Source of the DNA: Porticoccaceae bacterium UBA4026
GTDB taxonomy: Bacteria; Pseudomonadota; Gammaproteobacteria; Pseudomonadales; Porticoccaceae
Direction of reading: 5' to 3'
DNA length: 14,913 nt
NCBI GenBank assembly: GCA_002382445.1
Contig: DGAQ01000025.1
Span: 27,908 to 42,820, forward strand
Every line of letters starts with the position of its first letter. Within the stretch, counting starts at the first letter, position 1. The notes below the pieces were generated by a model. It ran no database searches, was not told where the DNA came from, and was given only the letters and a program-made list of their open reading frames with translations. Of this stretch, positions 6,907 through 14,112 are shown piece after piece. The position numbers were made by a program, and so were the translations under genes.

Positions 6907-6935
6907 TTGTAGCGCTTCCATCTAAGACATATACT
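6907..6935 (+). promoter_or_regulatory. Candidate promoter for the PhyH gene
   Basis: TATACT (6930-6935, five of six matches to the -10 box) lies 17 bases after TTGTAG (6907-6912, only three of six matches to the -35 box). It follows the terminator at 6846-6878 and would give a leader of about 43 bases. The -10 and spacing are good but the -35 is poor. Confidence 0.4.
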
Positions 6936-6972
6936 TTTGATGGATCATAAAGGCGTAGTCAAAGTACTAAAC

Positions 6973-6977
6973 GGAGG
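6973..6977 (+). promoter_or_regulatory. Strong Shine-Dalgarno that fixes the PhyH start
   Basis: GGAGG lies seven bases before ATG 6985. The frame is open further upstream (TTG 6937, ATG 6940), but those starts have no ribosome site. An upstream start would also put this Shine-Dalgarno inside the coding region. Confidence 0.8.
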
Positions 6978-6984
6978 TATTAGG

Positions 6985-8154
6985 ATGCAAAATATAAGGG
7001 AATCAATTGAAGCCTGCGCGGCTTATTATGGTGAGGATGCAGATGACGTTCGACAATATCTTATTGAGGGTCAAAAACGCGCCCTAGACCTCCCCAATCG
7101 TGGCCCTCTCCGCTTTAACGATAAAGGCAAGGTTCATCCCGACATTCTTGAGGCTTATTCCACCTATGGTTTTTATATCTTTGAAAACGCGTTACGTGAG
7201 GAAGAACTCAACGATCTTAAAAATGATCTTGAAGCCATGCGCGATAATTTTCCCACTGAGATGGGCGCGCAAACAGATGCTAAAGGTCGCCCAGCACTAG
7301 GTGCAAATAGCAAAGGCCTCGCCTTGCAGTGGGCTAAGCCCTTATCAGATCCTCTTGGCGGGACAGCAATTGCCAACGGCCGACATCAGGTTAAGTTGTT
7401 TGAGCCCGAGCCAAAGGAAGATGCCCCACCAGCGACACCATTTTATCTTGGCGGCCATCTCCAGTTCTCCACTGCCTGTCTCGTTACCTACGGCCATCCG
7501 GGCCTGCTAAAGATCGCAGAGGCTATTAACGGCGATGACTTTACCCCCTTCCATGAGGGTCTGTTTATTAAGGATGCGGGCCTAGGTGCGGCTGTATCTT
7601 GGCATCAAGATGGCGATACGCACTGGGACAATCCTGATTTTAATGAAGATATTCATGGGTTTAACTTTATGGGTCAGGTTTACGGCAGTACAGCCGTAAA
7701 TGGTGTGTGGGTTATGCCTGGCACCCATAAACATGGACGTGTCGATATTGTAAAGCTAATCGCAGATGCGGGGACTGAGCGCCTTCCGGGTGCCGTGCCT
7801 ATTATTTGTAATCCAGGCGATGTGGTCATTAACAACCGCCAAATATTACACGGTTCCTTCGCTAATACCGGCTTTGAGACAAGGGTTTCTGTTAACTTTG
7901 GATTTCACCGCCGTTCATCGGTGCTAAACGTACTGGGTGCTGGCATCCATGCAGAGGCCTCAATCTTTGATGAAGACTTTATTAAACAGCGCTCTCGAGT
8001 CATAGGCTTAGGTATCTCAGCACGCAAGCAAAGGTTCCCCGATGAAGTTCCCTACGAGTATGTCCCTGATATTAATGCCCAATATCAACCTGTCTGGAAT
8101 GACAAGACTATGGCGGCTCTAAAGGACTATAACCTGATGGATTTGAGTATTTAG
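6985..8154 (+). CDS. Phytanoyl-CoA dioxygenase (PhyH) family Fe(II)/2-oxoglutarate oxygenase
   Basis: A 389-aa cytoplasmic protein of the PhyH family, which hydroxylates small molecules with Fe(II), 2-oxoglutarate and O2. It carries the metal triad: the HxD motif in VSWHQDGDTHW (His207, Asp209) and a distal His289 in NNRQILHGSFANTG. Arg300 in FETRVSVNFGFHRRS is at the position that normally binds the 2-oxoglutarate carboxylate. The N-terminal domain has the usual YSTYGFYIFENALREEELND block, where substrates of PhyH enzymes enter the jelly roll. It is longer than many bacterial PhyH proteins (about 250-300 aa), with about 60 extra residues before that block. The substrate is not predictable; the family covers fatty acyl-CoAs, ectoine, amino acids and natural products. 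It follows the MFS/NTF2 unit but appears to have its own promoter. Confidence 0.93.
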   Translation: MQNIRESIEACAAYYGEDADDVRQYLIEGQKRALDLPNRGPLRFNDKGKVHPDILEAYSTYGFYIFENALREEELNDLKNDLEAMRDNFPTEMGAQTDAKGRPALGANSKGLALQWAKPLSDPLGGTAIANGRHQVKLFEPEPKEDAPPATPFYLGGHLQFSTACLVTYGHPGLLKIAEAINGDDFTPFHEGLFIKDAGLGAAVSWHQDGDTHWDNPDFNEDIHGFNFMGQVYGSTAVNGVWVMPGTHKHGRVDIVKLIADAGTERLPGAVPIICNPGDVVINNRQILHGSFANTGFETRVSVNFGFHRRSSVLNVLGAGIHAEASIFDEDFIKQRSRVIGLGISARKQRFPDEVPYEYVPDINAQYQPVWNDKTMAALKDYNLMDLSI

Positions 8155-8188
8155 GCATTATTAATACAATCCAGAGCTGCAATTCGAT

Positions 8189-8227
8189 CGATGGGAACAC
8201 ATTTATTTTTAAATGATCACCCCATCG
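8189..8227. terminator. Two-part hairpin between the convergent PhyH and GNAT genes
   Basis: An outer 7-bp stem CGATGGG (8189-8195) / CCCATCG (8221-8227) encloses an inner 6-bp stem CATTTA (8200-8205) / TAAATG (8210-8215) with a TTTT loop. It fills most of the 74-base space between two convergent stop codons, as expected for a shared bidirectional terminator. It lacks a long U-tract on either side, so efficiency is uncertain. Confidence 0.5.
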
Positions 8228-8228
8228 C

Positions 8229-8846
8229 TTAACGTGCACGCCGCCACATAAGCCATAACGGCGGGCAATCATTGCCTGGCTTCAAAATTTTTTTAACTTC
8301 AAAGCCATACCGTTCATAGAGAGGCACATTCGCTTTTTTACTACTTTCTAGATAAGCGGGCATATGGGCATGGTCTACTACCCGTAGGCCTTCTTTCAGT
8401 AATCGGCTACCAATGCCTTGACCTTGGTGGCCAGGCCGCACGCCTATGGCGTACAAGTAATAGTGCGGGATGCTGGGTTTGGCCACTGCCATGGCGTCAT
8501 CCGCCAACATACCTCGCCTCAGGGCTCTAAATCCGTCGCCTTTTATCATCTCGTAGGCAATGTCGACACTATTCCACAGTGGAATATACTTTTTCGTCTT
8601 TGGTGGCAACCAGAGTGTGCCGCCAATACCGGCATGGGTGCGGTGGGCAAATCCTTTTTTAAGATAAAGTTTTTTCGCAGCCAAAATGTTGTATCTAATG
8701 AGCGCATGACTATTATTAAAAACCCATTTGTTGACCGGGTCGTCGGCAAAACTTTCGCCGATGATTTCACCCATTAGCTTATGTTCATCTTTTTTTACGT
8801 TAATTATATCGTCCATCGCATGATGATGGTTTTTATCCCTGCCCAT
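8229..8846 (-). CDS. GNAT family N-acetyltransferase
   Basis: A 205-aa acetyl-CoA-dependent acetyltransferase of the GNAT superfamily. The acetyl-CoA pyrophosphate loop (motif A) is clear: YLYAIGVRPGHQGQGIGSRL, with QGQGIG at residues 141-146, preceded by the expected beta4 strand and followed by an alpha3 helix. Motif B is seen as PAYLESSKKANVPLYERYGF, the usual ending of the fold. The acceptor substrate is unknown. I list the outer ATG (8844-8846). An inner ATG at 8814-8816 would remove ten residues that include a His triplet, and neither start has a convincing ribosome site. The gene lies 112 bases after the outer-membrane barrel gene on the same strand, so readthrough is possible, but there is no functional link visible. 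Confidence 0.92.
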   Translation of the reverse strand: MGRDKNHHHAMDDIINVKKDEHKLMGEIIGESFADDPVNKWVFNNSHALIRYNILAAKKLYLKKGFAHRTHAGIGGTLWLPPKTKKYIPLWNSVDIAYEMIKGDGFRALRRGMLADDAMAVAKPSIPHYYLYAIGVRPGHQGQGIGSRLLKEGLRVVDHAHMPAYLESSKKANVPLYERYGFEVKKILKPGNDCPPLWLMWRRAR

Positions 8847-8958
8847 TGCAAGCGGTTAGGTCGATAGAAAGATAAAGCTGATAGCGGACACTAAGCTAAA
8901 GGATAAAAGAAATGCTCGTAGATAGGCATAACATCAATCCACTCACAACCCGCAGGTG

Positions 8959-10413
8959 TCAAAAAGAATAAGTAACCGTCGCCCCTACCCTAACGTCGGC
9001 ATCGAACAATACCATTGGGGTTTGTTGGTTTGCGGTGGTGCTGATGATCTGCCCCGCCACTGCCCAGTGGTCGGTGATGGCGTAGTCTAGGCCCAGGGAG
9101 ACAAACAGTGAGTCTGTCGCTAAGTCGCCTTGTAGGGTTGATGAGATCACCAGATTGCCGTTAGACCGCGCGTTGCGGTAACGCACCAGCCAAGAGCCAA
9201 AGATGCGGTCGTTGACGTTTGTTTGCTGTGAGCTAAGGGTTTTTCTCTGATTAAGCACTTTGTTGGCTTGAACCCCCAGGCTAATAGACTGATCGCTAGA
9301 GATGGCGTATTCAACGCCTAAAGAGGCCCCAAGTTGGTCTTTTTGTGAATCTAGTCCTGAACCTACAACGGTAATTCCTGGAAAAGACGATTCCTTAGGT
9401 TGCACGCCCAAACTGAGCGCTAGGTCTAGATTGAGCAGCAGCTTGTCGATAGCGCGGTTGGCGCTAAAGCCTACTAAGACAAAGTCGTTTATCACCGCCA
9501 CTGCGTCACCGTAGCCCTCTATCGGGTAGTCATAGCTCAGCTGGTTTTCGTAGAGGTAGGCAGTCATAAAGGAGATATCGCTACGTTCAAAAGATTTACG
9601 CCATTGTGTACCGGCCTCAAACAACGTCTCGCTGCCGCGCTTATAGTCACCAACGTTGTATCCGGTGTTGGCATAAAAGGGACTACCCGGCACCGCAGTG
9701 GGGTTAAATTCGGGGTAAAGATTAATAAAGCTAGACCACTGACTGCCGTTGCTAAAGACGTCCCATACCAGCATCCACTGGTTAAGACGTGCGTCTTCTA
9801 TGTCAATGATGGTGAAGTCACGAAATTCGGTATGGTTGATGACATCTAGTACTGAGTTGCCGACGGTCTCGCCCCAGACCACGGTTTGGCGACCAAATTT
9901 GATGCTTTGCTGGCCAAAACTGCGCTGTAGGTAAAGCTCGTTAATGCGGTATTCGCTGTCGATATTGTCATTGTTGGCTTGGTATTCGTAGTCGTCTTTC
10001 CAGTACCAGCGGGCCTGTCCGGTGGATTGCAGCAACCAACCCGGTGCAAAGGCGTTCTGGTACTTAAAGTTAAGCCCCAGACGGTTGTTCTCAAGGTCGG
10101 CGTCTTTGGGTATGCGTAACCCAGGAAGTGGCTCTACGCTGTGATTATTAACCTGCCAAAACAGTTGCTGGCTAAGTCTCAGGGTAAAACCGTCTAACCA
10201 AGAGGCTTCTTTGCTGTCTTCGGTGCCGTCAAAGGCATCGCCAAATAAATCGTCATTAAACAGGTCACCTTCAAAAATAAGTTCGTCGCTAAAGACGTCA
10301 TCGTTACTTTGTTGTGTCCCACTGCCCTCGGTTGGTGCCATCTGCCCCGCAGCCACCGGTGCTAGGGCTAATAGCAGCATGGCGAGGGAATAACGGGCGA
10401 ATCGCATTAACAT
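8959..10413 (-). CDS. Outer-membrane beta-barrel protein (DUF1302/porin-like)
   Basis: A 484-aa exported protein with a signal peptide (residues 1-23, core YSLAMLLLALAPVAA). An acidic, aromatic-rich linker (about 38-65) comes next, then alternating amphipathic beta strands to a C-terminal TYSF, the terminal Phe recognised by the Bam machinery. A block LQRSFGQQSIKFGRQTVVWG then VLDVINHTEFRDF resembles the GRQ.VVWG....VLDVINP signature of DUF1302-type barrels, but the protein is shorter than classical DUF1302 members (about 600 aa). The barrel probably provides the outer-membrane step of the export route formed with the LolA-like and RND proteins. The start ATG lies 12 bases after the LolA-like stop, so the genes are cotranscribed; another in-frame ATG two codons later is possible. 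No obvious Shine-Dalgarno is seen, which suggests translational coupling. Confidence 0.88.
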   Translation of the reverse strand: MLMRFARYSLAMLLLALAPVAAGQMAPTEGSGTQQSNDDVFSDELIFEGDLFNDDLFGDAFDGTEDSKEASWLDGFTLRLSQQLFWQVNNHSVEPLPGLRIPKDADLENNRLGLNFKYQNAFAPGWLLQSTGQARWYWKDDYEYQANNDNIDSEYRINELYLQRSFGQQSIKFGRQTVVWGETVGNSVLDVINHTEFRDFTIIDIEDARLNQWMLVWDVFSNGSQWSSFINLYPEFNPTAVPGSPFYANTGYNVGDYKRGSETLFEAGTQWRKSFERSDISFMTAYLYENQLSYDYPIEGYGDAVAVINDFVLVGFSANRAIDKLLLNLDLALSLGVQPKESSFPGITVVGSGLDSQKDQLGASLGVEYAISSDQSISLGVQANKVLNQRKTLSSQQTNVNDRIFGSWLVRYRNARSNGNLVISSTLQGDLATDSLFVSLGLDYAITDHWAVAGQIISTTANQQTPMVLFDADVRVGATVTYSF

Positions 10414-10425
10414 AGGATCATAAGC

Positions 10426-11310
10426 CTATTTGGTTTGCTCTCTAAGCTGTTCTAGACCCGTTTCGCGATAGGCGGTGTCTGTTAGGGTGCGTTGGCTAAG
10501 AAAGGCATCGTTGATGTCTAGGTCGATGTAGATCTCGACAAAGGCCATATTGGATAAGCGGTTGCTCACTAGGTTCATCATGGTGACAGATCGCGCCAGC
10601 CAGTTGTCGTTAACAAGCTCTACTCGCGAGGCCATCAGGCGTTTAATCTCTTTGCCGTATTTGTCATACATCTCTGAGCGCAGAACAACGTAACGTTCTT
10701 GGTCTATATAATGCACAGTGCGCGAGTAACGGCTTTTCTTGGCTCTCTCAGCCTTGGGCAGCGCCTCGACCTTCCATACCTTGCGCCCGCTCTCAGTGGT
10801 TTCCTCAGGCACCGTAAAGGTATATTCGTCTAGTTTTCCGTTGTCGGTGTCTTCGGTGGTAAATTCTGAGCCAAAGATCGAGACTGGTTCGGTTTCTTCG
10901 TCTGAATCACCGCCAGCTATACGTTTAACTCGACCTAGGGCGGAGAGGTATAACCATGTCTGGTTGTTGCGCCCCGCCTCATCATAGCCATAGGTCAGCA
11001 TGCCAATGCCCCGCTCTGCTGCAGGTTCTAGGGTAATGCTGACGCTCTTAGTGTCTTTGTTGTCTTTACCGTAGTTAATTGCCACTGACTCTAATACTTT
11101 CACCCGCGGGCGCTCGGCGCAGGCAATACGGTCCTCGTTAACGCCAAACTTGCAGCTTGAGAGTTTGATCGTCGTAAATGAAGAGTCATTAGTAGACCGC
11201 CGCGTATCTTCCATGGCTTGCATAATAGCGTGGCCGGTAAGCTCTTGTGCTGAAAGATTGATCGCTAGAGCAGAGATGACAATAAACCCTAGGGTCTTAA
11301 AAAATTTCAC
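10426..11310 (-). CDS. Periplasmic outer membrane lipoprotein-sorting (LolA-like, PF17131-type) protein
   Basis: A 294-aa protein with a signal peptide (MKFFKTLGFIVISALAINLS, likely cut after Ala21). It belongs to the LolA-like 'outer membrane lipoprotein-sorting protein' family, half-open beta barrels that carry hydrophobic cargo through the periplasm. Family blocks are TWLYLSALGRVKRIAGGDSD and GSEFTTED, as in the W.YLPALRKVRRI...GSDFTYED pattern of relatives. A Cys53-Cys64 pair bounds a short loop near the N-terminus and could form a disulfide. The start is GTG 11308-11310 with AAGGAG seven bases upstream inside the RND gene. The GTG overlaps the RND stop in GTGA, so translation is probably coupled. 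It is unlikely to be the canonical LolA, which is about 200 aa; here it most likely accepts substrate from the adjacent RND pump. Confidence 0.93.
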   Translation of the reverse strand: MKFFKTLGFIVISALAINLSAQELTGHAIMQAMEDTRRSTNDSSFTTIKLSSCKFGVNEDRIACAERPRVKVLESVAINYGKDNKDTKSVSITLEPAAERGIGMLTYGYDEAGRNNQTWLYLSALGRVKRIAGGDSDEETEPVSIFGSEFTTEDTDNGKLDEYTFTVPEETTESGRKVWKVEALPKAERAKKSRYSRTVHYIDQERYVVLRSEMYDKYGKEIKRLMASRVELVNDNWLARSVTMMNLVSNRLSNMAFVEIYIDLDINDAFLSQRTLTDTAYRETGLEQLREQTK

Positions 11311-14003
11311 GCGGTCACTCCTTTGAAGTCAATACGGGTGTCGACGTTTTCTACGCCGAAGGATGGCTTAAAGATAATGATCATGGCCGGAATTAGGAAC
11401 AGGTCACAAAATAATGCAAAGAAGATAGACAACGAACCAAAAAAGCCCACTTTCGCCATGCCTAGATAGTCTGAAAAGCTAAGGACAGCAAAACCTAAAC
11501 CGATAATCATGGTGGTAAACATCACCGCTTGGCCCACCTCACGGATGGCACTCTCTAGTGCAATGCTAACGCTTTTAGATTTGCTAAGTTCAACCCTGTA
11601 GTGGGTCATAAAGTGAATGGTGTCATCTACCGCAATGCCGAGTATCACCGGTGCAATAAGCAAGGTGTCTGTGTCTAGGGGTATATCAAATAGCCCCATT
11701 AAGCCAAAGGCGAGAAACGCCGGAATAGCATTGGGCACCATGCCCATTAGCCCGCCCCTTAGGGAACCTAGGGTGACAATCATGATTAAGCTAATCAGTA
11801 GTAATGCTAGGGCAAAGCCGTTAAATTGAGAGCGTGCGATCTCGTCTGACACCACCATCAAGGTGGCCATGGTGCCGGTGAGGACAACCTCTAGGTCGGG
11901 ATAGGTCGTTTTGAGGTGGGCGAACCTTTGTTCAATATCCAGCTCTACCTCGGTAAACATCTTTTGATAGCCAAAAGAGCCCATGCTTCGAGAGTTAACG
12001 GTAATGTGGGAGCGACTGTAGTCATCTGACACCAGATTGCGGCGGTCTTCTGGGTTGGCGCTGTTAAACAGGTACAGCAGCTGCGATACGGCCTGGTCAC
12101 TTTCTGGAATACGATAAAAGTCAGGATTGCCGTCGTTCATGACTTGGTTGGTATCTTTGACGATATTAGCCAAGGAAAATGTGCGACCGACGGTGTCTGG
12201 ATAGCGATCTTCTAGGCTGGTCTGCAATTGGTCAACCGCGAGCAAAAGTTCTGCATCAAGCATGCCGTCAACCCTGTTGGTGTTGATCATGACCTCCATG
12301 TTTTGTGACCCAGCCATATTGTTGTCGACCACGCTAATGGCCACTGCCAGGGGATGATCGTCTTTAAACAAACCGCTAATGTTGGTGTCGATGACAATCT
12401 TGGTCGAGCCATAGATGCAGAGCGCCAAAATAATAGCGAAGAACCCCAGAATAAGGTATGGCATCCGCTCTACTATGCTAGGTATGCGCGCCAGTATTTG
12501 TTGTTGGGCATTTACAATCCAGTAAGTTAGCCCGACAACAGCGTTAATAAAGGCGCCAAGCGCCCAGCCGAGGAAGGAAAAAATAATAGTTGCTGTCGCC
12601 AAGCCAATGATGAGTTTGGGAAACCGGGCCAAGCCGTGCCAGCGACCGCCGAGTCGATCAGCCATACTGCCCTTTTCGGTAACGGCGGTGGGATGCCAGA
12701 GATCTAGCAAAATAGGTAGTAACACCAGGGTAAAAAAGAAGGCCAAGACCACGCCAAAAGCACACATTAAGGCAAAGACCCTGATCGGTTCTAGGTCGGA
12801 GGTGGCTAGCACTAAGATGCCCGCTGCGGTTGTCAGGGTGGTTAGGAAGATAGCCAGACCCACTTTTTCGTAGGACTTAGTCAGCGCGGCATAGTGGTCC
12901 ATGCCCTCTCTTCTGAAACTAAAATAGGCACTCATGACGTGCACGCAGTCGGCAATACCCACTGAAAATATAAGCAGCACGGTTAGGCCGATCATGGTGG
13001 ATAGTGTTACCCCCAGTAGAACGGTAATACCCCAACACCAGGTTAGACTCAAGGCGATAGTCGTCATTGACCAGACTAGTGCACTGGCCGAGCGGAACAG
13101 CACCCAGAGTAATACCGCAAAGATTAATACCATGAGAAAGCCCAACATCTGCAGCTGCTCTAGTACGTCTTGCATCTGGCTCATGATGCTCGGTTCGCCG
13201 ACTGGGTAATACTCAAATTGATCGTCGTACTGCCCATAAACTGCTTCCAGAGCGGCACTAAAATCTAGATATTCCCGTGGGTCGGCGTCTTGGTACTCGA
13301 TCTCTTGAATGACGGCGTCCTCATCAAAAGACATATCAAAGTCACTAAAGCTGTCAGCTAGCTCTACACCCGCAACATCTACCGCTGACTCGTAGCCATC
13401 GACAGGCACAGTGCCAAAGTCGGTTTTTACTAAGATACCGCCATAGCCACCGTCTACGGAATAAAAAGAGGACAGGTAATCTGGTTGTGCCATGGCCCGG
13501 GTTTTTAGTGCGTTACGCTCTTCTTCGCTTGATGGTAACTCCTTGGGTAGCAACCGACCTGACAGAAGTGCGTCACCAACGCTTTCCTGCAAGCGAATAT
13601 TGGCCAGGGACTGAACACGACGAATATGGATTAATTCATCTAAGTCGACCCCTGGAAACCTGTTTCGGTCGAGACTTTGCCAGTTCTCTAAATCGACGGT
13701 GAGCTGCTGTAACGCGGTTAGAGACGCGACTGAAAACACGTCTCCGTCAGTCGGTTTGTAAATGATAAATACGGACCGGTCGCTACCAAACTGCCGCCTA
13801 AACTCGTCCAACGCCAGCTGTGCCGGGTTGTCATCCTGCATGAAGGCTTCGGCAGAAAGATCAAATACAGTGCGACTGCTAATGCCGTAAAACATGATCA
13901 GGGTGAAAATAGTCAGCACCAACAGAATGGAACGCTTAAATCGCAACGCCCAGTTTGGGCATTGAGCAAAGATGTCAGTAAAGCTGAGTAGTATTTTGTT
14001 CAT
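11307..14003 (-). CDS. RND/MMPL superfamily transporter with sterol-sensing-type membrane domains
   Basis: An 898-aa inner-membrane transporter of the RND superfamily, MMPL type, built from two repeats. Each repeat has one membrane helix, a large periplasmic domain (about residues 46-283 and 538-725) and a five-helix bundle of the sterol-sensing kind. Residue D352 in SVGIADCVHVMSAY and D793/D794 in ILGIAVDDTIHFMTHY are the acidic residues expected for proton coupling in helices 4 and 10. MMPL transporters export lipids, hopanoids, sterols or polyenes. Between the repeats lies an unusual hydrophobic stretch (about 463-497) long enough for one or two extra helices. I chose ATG 14001-14003, with AAGGA six bases upstream, over the preceding TTG. 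It overlaps the LolA-like gene by four bases. Confidence 0.95.
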   Translation of the reverse strand: MNKILLSFTDIFAQCPNWALRFKRSILLVLTIFTLIMFYGISSRTVFDLSAEAFMQDDNPAQLALDEFRRQFGSDRSVFIIYKPTDGDVFSVASLTALQQLTVDLENWQSLDRNRFPGVDLDELIHIRRVQSLANIRLQESVGDALLSGRLLPKELPSSEEERNALKTRAMAQPDYLSSFYSVDGGYGGILVKTDFGTVPVDGYESAVDVAGVELADSFSDFDMSFDEDAVIQEIEYQDADPREYLDFSAALEAVYGQYDDQFEYYPVGEPSIMSQMQDVLEQLQMLGFLMVLIFAVLLWVLFRSASALVWSMTTIALSLTWCWGITVLLGVTLSTMIGLTVLLIFSVGIADCVHVMSAYFSFRREGMDHYAALTKSYEKVGLAIFLTTLTTAAGILVLATSDLEPIRVFALMCAFGVVLAFFFTLVLLPILLDLWHPTAVTEKGSMADRLGGRWHGLARFPKLIIGLATATIIFSFLGWALGAFINAVVGLTYWIVNAQQQILARIPSIVERMPYLILGFFAIILALCIYGSTKIVIDTNISGLFKDDHPLAVAISVVDNNMAGSQNMEVMINTNRVDGMLDAELLLAVDQLQTSLEDRYPDTVGRTFSLANIVKDTNQVMNDGNPDFYRIPESDQAVSQLLYLFNSANPEDRRNLVSDDYSRSHITVNSRSMGSFGYQKMFTEVELDIEQRFAHLKTTYPDLEVVLTGTMATLMVVSDEIARSQFNGFALALLLISLIMIVTLGSLRGGLMGMVPNAIPAFLAFGLMGLFDIPLDTDTLLIAPVILGIAVDDTIHFMTHYRVELSKSKSVSIALESAIREVGQAVMFTTMIIGLGFAVLSFSDYLGMAKVGFFGSLSIFFALFCDLFLIPAMIIIFKPSFGVENVDTRIDFKGVTA

Positions 14004-14015
14004 CAAGATTCCTTG

Positions 14016-14040
14016 GATAAAGCCTCAATTTGTGAGGCCT
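14016..14040 (-). promoter_or_regulatory. Leader hairpin just upstream of the RND start (possible attenuator or terminator)
   Basis: On the minus strand GCCTCA (plus 14033-14038) pairs with TGAGGC (14022-14027) around a CAAAT loop, extendable by a wobble and an A-T pair, and is followed by TTTATCC. It ends just before the AAGGA ribosome site of the RND gene, in the 109-base space after the patatin stop. It may terminate the patatin transcript partly or modulate RND expression. Confidence 0.4.
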
Positions 14041-14112
14041 GCACGGGCACTACAGCGACGCTCATAGACTTAAATGTCCTTATAAACTATCGAGCACAGT
14101 CCAGTGCCAAGC

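Noticed and set aside
6937..6984. Sixteen-residue upstream extension of the PhyH protein
   Set aside because: A strong GGAGG Shine-Dalgarno lies seven bases before ATG 6985, while the upstream TTG and ATG have none and overlap the likely transcription start region.
8418..8777. A 119-codon open frame on the plus strand inside the GNAT gene
   Set aside because: It is antisense to the clear acetyl-CoA-binding motif of the acetyltransferase and has no recognisable domain.
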